This document shows positions 61,071-64,000 of a stretch of 64,000 nt of DNA, one piece after another. This stretch comes from Scylla paramamosain. Lineage: Eukaryota > Arthropoda > Malacostraca > Decapoda > Portunidae. Numbering within the stretch: position 1 is the stretch's first letter; the number at the start of each line of letters is the position of its first letter. Location: positions 19,937,591 to 20,001,590 of the forward strand of contig NC_087176.1 of assembly GCF_035594125.1 (NCBI RefSeq), read 5' to 3'. The notes below the pieces were generated by a model. The model did not search any database and was not told the DNA's origin. It saw nothing but the letters and a program-made list of their open reading frames with translations. A program made the translations under genes and the position numbers.

Positions 61071-61900
61071 CTGTGCCACTTTTGCACTTCCAGTGTCAAG
61101 CATGTTTACAAGCAACTTTCCTTCAAATTGCTTTGTGTTTGATCAATTCATACGTTAAATATTACAGCGTCAATTCTAATTATCTCATGTCCACTCATCG
61201 ACTTGCTTGCTTTTTATTCCGTGATTTCTGCTTCCATTTTCGCCTTTCTGAATAATTGTATCATTCCACTTATTTTTTTTATTTTTTTTCCTAAACTTAT
61301 ATTGTTCATTTGTCGCATTTTGTTTCCTTCTTCCGGGATGACGTGACTGACCTTTCCGGGATCATCTCAGGCCTGCAGGTCGTCATGGCAACGGACACTT
61401 ACTGACCATCATGAACTCTGATCAATTTGTTATCCACGCAAAGAGAACGGAAAAAAAAAAAAAAAATGAAAAGGGAAAATACTGATATTCCAGCTTACAC
61501 TTGCAAATGTCCCTACGTGTTGAAAACAAGCAGATTATAGATTATACTACTATTTGTTTATGCATTTATTTTCTTAAAAAGAGAATTATATGAAAAACTG
61601 AATGCTTCACATTCCTTACGTAATTAACTAAACTAAATAAAAAAAAAACACTACATTTATGTTCACGACAATACTGTTGTTATTAGTTATGGAAATGAAA
61701 ATATCACATCACGTCCAAGTGACTGAACAAACAGAGCCAAACAGGCGGTGATATAACATGGAGCTGAGAACACAACAACAATTAATGACCGTTCACTTGA
61801 GGAAGGCAGTATTAGGAGAGGATAACAGCGCTGACTAAATTCTACCAGAATGGCTGAAGTCAGTAATTGTCTCGGTGCTATCACAACACATAATTTCACC
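61068..61900. other. Non-coding stretch, nothing recognised
   Basis: AT-rich with poly-A/T runs (61275, 61450, 61640). No gene, RNA or element could be supported. Confidence 0.35.
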
Positions 61901-61912
61901 ATTATTCCAAAC

Positions 61913-62032
61913 CTGGGTGATGATGGTGCTGCCTCCCACGCTGTTGGTCAAGGAAATCCTCTCCTTGAATAGTAAGAAAGCCGACAAAACAACAAGGAAC
62001 ACCAGACAAAAATAAAACAAGACTCATTTCAC
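61913..62032 (-). other. Possible first exon with signal peptide, weak
   Basis: An ATG at about 62029 opens a hydrophobic start (MSLVLFLSGVPCCFVGFLTI) that runs to a CAG|GTTTGG donor. An alternative frame is also hydrophobic (LFYFCLVFLVVLSAFLL, then ERISLTNSVGGSTIITQ). The upstream 180 bp is richer in CpG than the surroundings (CGACACGCCCGCACC, CGCCGCAGCCGCGC). It could be a secreted or membrane protein's first exon. No downstream exon could be joined. Confidence 0.25.
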
Positions 62033-62039
62033 AGTGTCA

Positions 62040-62240
62040 TTCTAATCCTTGTCAAAATGCAGTGCAGATAACGCCAGCGGAGGATACAGCCTCGCCCACA
62101 CGTTCTCGTATATCCCTTGAAAGACGACCCATACCCTGACGACACGCCCGCACCACTGACGCCGCAGCCGCGCACCAAGTAAGGGAGGCCGGGGTAAGCT
62201 GGCAGCATGCAGCCACGTTAGAACTTAGAAGGTCGCATTA
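62040..62240. promoter_or_regulatory. CpG-rich patch, possible promoter
   Basis: GACGACACGCCCGCACCACT, then GACGCCGCAGCCGCGCACCA stand out in an AT-rich region, directly upstream of the candidate minus-strand first exon. No TATA box or initiator was assigned. Confidence 0.25.
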
Positions 62241-62894
62241 TTTGATTGGAGTGAGAAAAGTTTAATTTTTGTGCTGGTGAGTAAATTTTCAGTGATATTG
62301 TTTGTTGTCACATGCATGTAGTTACAGATGACTGATATTTATTTTAGCCATGATCTGTCTCAGGGTTCAAGGACTGTTTACTCTTGAAACAGATCGTAAC
62401 AGATTTCTTAAATCTGTACGAAAATCGTTTGTTTCAATTAGTGGTATGGATGGGGCAAGGTGGCACGAAGACAATGGGGCAAATTGCCACACTACCAACT
62501 ATATATGATTAACATTTGTCTATTTATTACCTGTCCATTTTTATTTTATATTTGATTTATATTTTTGTGATACATGTATGTTGATACATGTATGAATTGG
62601 CTTACTGAACAAATTTTCATCTTGTATTTTTAGAGATGGTTCTAACATAGAAATGAACTTACTTTCCTCAGTAAGGGAAATATATATCTTTTTCCGTTGA
62701 TTGAACCTAATCTTCATGAAAATTAGCTTTACAGATATCATGCATCTAAACTTACAATTACCTACATTTGATTTGCTATTTACATGTAATGTGCCAATTT
62801 ACCCCATAGTGTGTGTCAACTTACCTCTGATATGGGGCATGCTGGCGCACTTATTATTATTATTATTATTTTTTTTTTTTCTAAGTGTGAGGAG
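62241..62894. other. Non-coding stretch between candidate divergent exons
   Basis: AT-rich, with a direct repeat GATACATGTATG near 62568 and 62582 and a (TTA)n/T-run at 62852-62880. No frame of interest. Confidence 0.35.
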
Positions 62895-63048
62895 TCAGGC
62901 GGAGCTAGACGCATCGTGATGTTCAGCTGCCTAGCGTGGGGTTTGATGGGAAGTGTTTGCTTTGGAACGAGAGAGTTTTTGGCGCGGAGCACGGACACTT
63001 GAGGCGTTGTTTTAGGTGTGGATTGTGTGGCTTTGTCAGCATAGCAGG
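62895..63048 (+). other. Possible non-coding first exon, weak
   Basis: A G-rich stretch (GAGTCAGGCGGAGCTAGACG) ends in a good donor, GCATAGCAG|GTATGTGATAG, at about 63048. It could be a 5' UTR exon of a plus-strand gene extending past the window. No ORF supports it. Confidence 0.2.
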
Positions 63049-63544
63049 TATGTGATAGTGTATATCATTGTGAAGATATTGTTGGGCAAAGTATTGGATG
63101 TTAATGAAATGTAAGGAGCGGAAGAGAGGATGATTAGAGTGCACCATGGGTGTGTTGCAGGAGTTTCACGGTAATGCTTAAGGACGCAGTCGTCTTCACC
63201 AGTGTGTGCCTGTCTACTGGAGGAGTGGTGTAGTGTGTGGCCATCCTGAGCCCTATCAGTTTGTGGTGACAAGAGGGAGACACCTGTCATCACTCAGCAG
63301 GGGAAAAGAAGCGTTCGTGTGAACAAGGGTTACCGTGGTGTCTGTGAACTGCAAATTTTGAGGTGTATAAGTTTCATTTAGTTATTTCTTTCTTTTTTTT
63401 TTTTTTTTGGTTGTGAGTTTACACGAGTTGTGTATTGATTTATTCTGATATCCATTAAAGTGTTATTTGTATGTTTTATGTTTGTTTACCCTGGCAGGAG
63501 ATTTTTTTTTAGTTTTCACTCCAGTGGTGAAGTTAACTGCTTAA

Positions 63545-64000
63545 TTCACGGCTCTCCCAGCTCGCCCTCCCCTCCCCTTCCCTCTCCCCCGACTCGCTCC
63601 TCTCAAACCTTTCCTCTCCTCCTTCTCCTCCCTCCCACTACTCCTTACCTTCCAGTCCTTCGTCTCCTTTCCCTCCTCTTCCTCCCTTCCTCTCTAATCA
63701 TTCCCCTACCTTCCCTACCCCGTCCTCCTCCTCCCCGACCTTTCTCTCTTCTCCTCTCCCTTTTTCCCGTTCCCTCCGACCTTTTCTCTCCCTTCCCTTT
63801 TCTTCCCCCTCCTCTTCCACACCAGTCTTTCCCTCCTTCCTTCCCTAGTATTCAACTGCCCTCCTACCCATCCCTTCTCAGTGTCTCCTCCCGTTCCTTC
63901 CTCCTCTTCAGTTCCTCTTTCTCTTCCCTCCTTAACCCTAAACTCCCAGACTCTTCCTACCCTTCTCTTCCTCCTCCTCAGCGCTTCATCCTCCTCCCCC
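63545..64000. repeat. Pyrimidine-rich tract to window end
   Basis: About 455 bp of plus strand composed almost wholly of C and T (CTCGCCCTCCCCTCCCCTTC; CTCCTTCTCCTCCCTCCC), without a fixed unit. The strand asymmetry is extreme. Confidence 0.85.

Overview
This is a eukaryotic, almost certainly arthropod, genomic window, most likely from a decapod crustacean (possibly a crab). The evidence is the very high density of long dinucleotide microsatellites, spliced exons with GT/AG borders, several non-LTR retrotransposon families of the kind abundant in decapod genomes, and HARBI1- and mariner-type transposon remnants. There is no prokaryotic gene organisation, CRISPR array, rRNA or tRNA that I can recognise. 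Species and clade names are inference.  Layout. (1) About 2.5-21.1 kb, minus strand: the 3' portion of one large multi-exon gene resembling fibrocystin-L (PKHD1L1). Exons at 21.1-17.9 kb carry the family-like stretch ending in Ig-like segments. Exons at 13.9-2.5 kb look like two successive copies of one multi-exon module. Two or three tentative further exons lie at 38.8-39.5 kb, which would make 21-39 kb one transposon-filled intron. (2) 8.4-11.7 and 14.2-17.6 kb: two nearly full-length but dead LINEs (families A and B) inside the gene's introns. (3) 21.3-28.3 kb: a GC-rich LINE 3' end (family E), then a family B LINE split by a family A LINE. (4) 32.2-37.6 kb: another family B LINE, split by a 5'-truncated family A copy, with a duplicated 3' junction. 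(5) 37.75-38.56 kb: a mariner-like element with long inverted repeats and TA target sites. (6) 39.9-42.1 kb: the RT plus restriction-like-endonuclease half of an R2/NeSL-type LINE. (7) 42.2-45.4 kb: LINE fragments and a HARBI1-like pseudogene that keeps its introns. (8) 45.9-51.7 kb: a nearly intact Rex1/CR1-like LINE (family D) inserted head-first into an older, opposite-strand copy of its own family. (9) 52.9-60.9 kb: further family A fragments, a 62-bp minisatellite of roughly 25 units and an adjacent related GC-rich ORF. (10) 61.9-63.1 kb: possible divergent first exons. (11) 63.5-64 kb: a pyrimidine-rich tract.  How the parts relate. The gene's introns hold most of the transposons. Microsatellites are not random here: several abut LINE 3' tails, and several serve as polypyrimidine tracts in front of exons. 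Minisatellites have copied exon/intron junctions of at least three exons. Together these suggest an intron landscape in which repeat expansion and LINE insertion repeatedly remodel splice sites. All family names rest on remembered motif patterns, since no search could be run.
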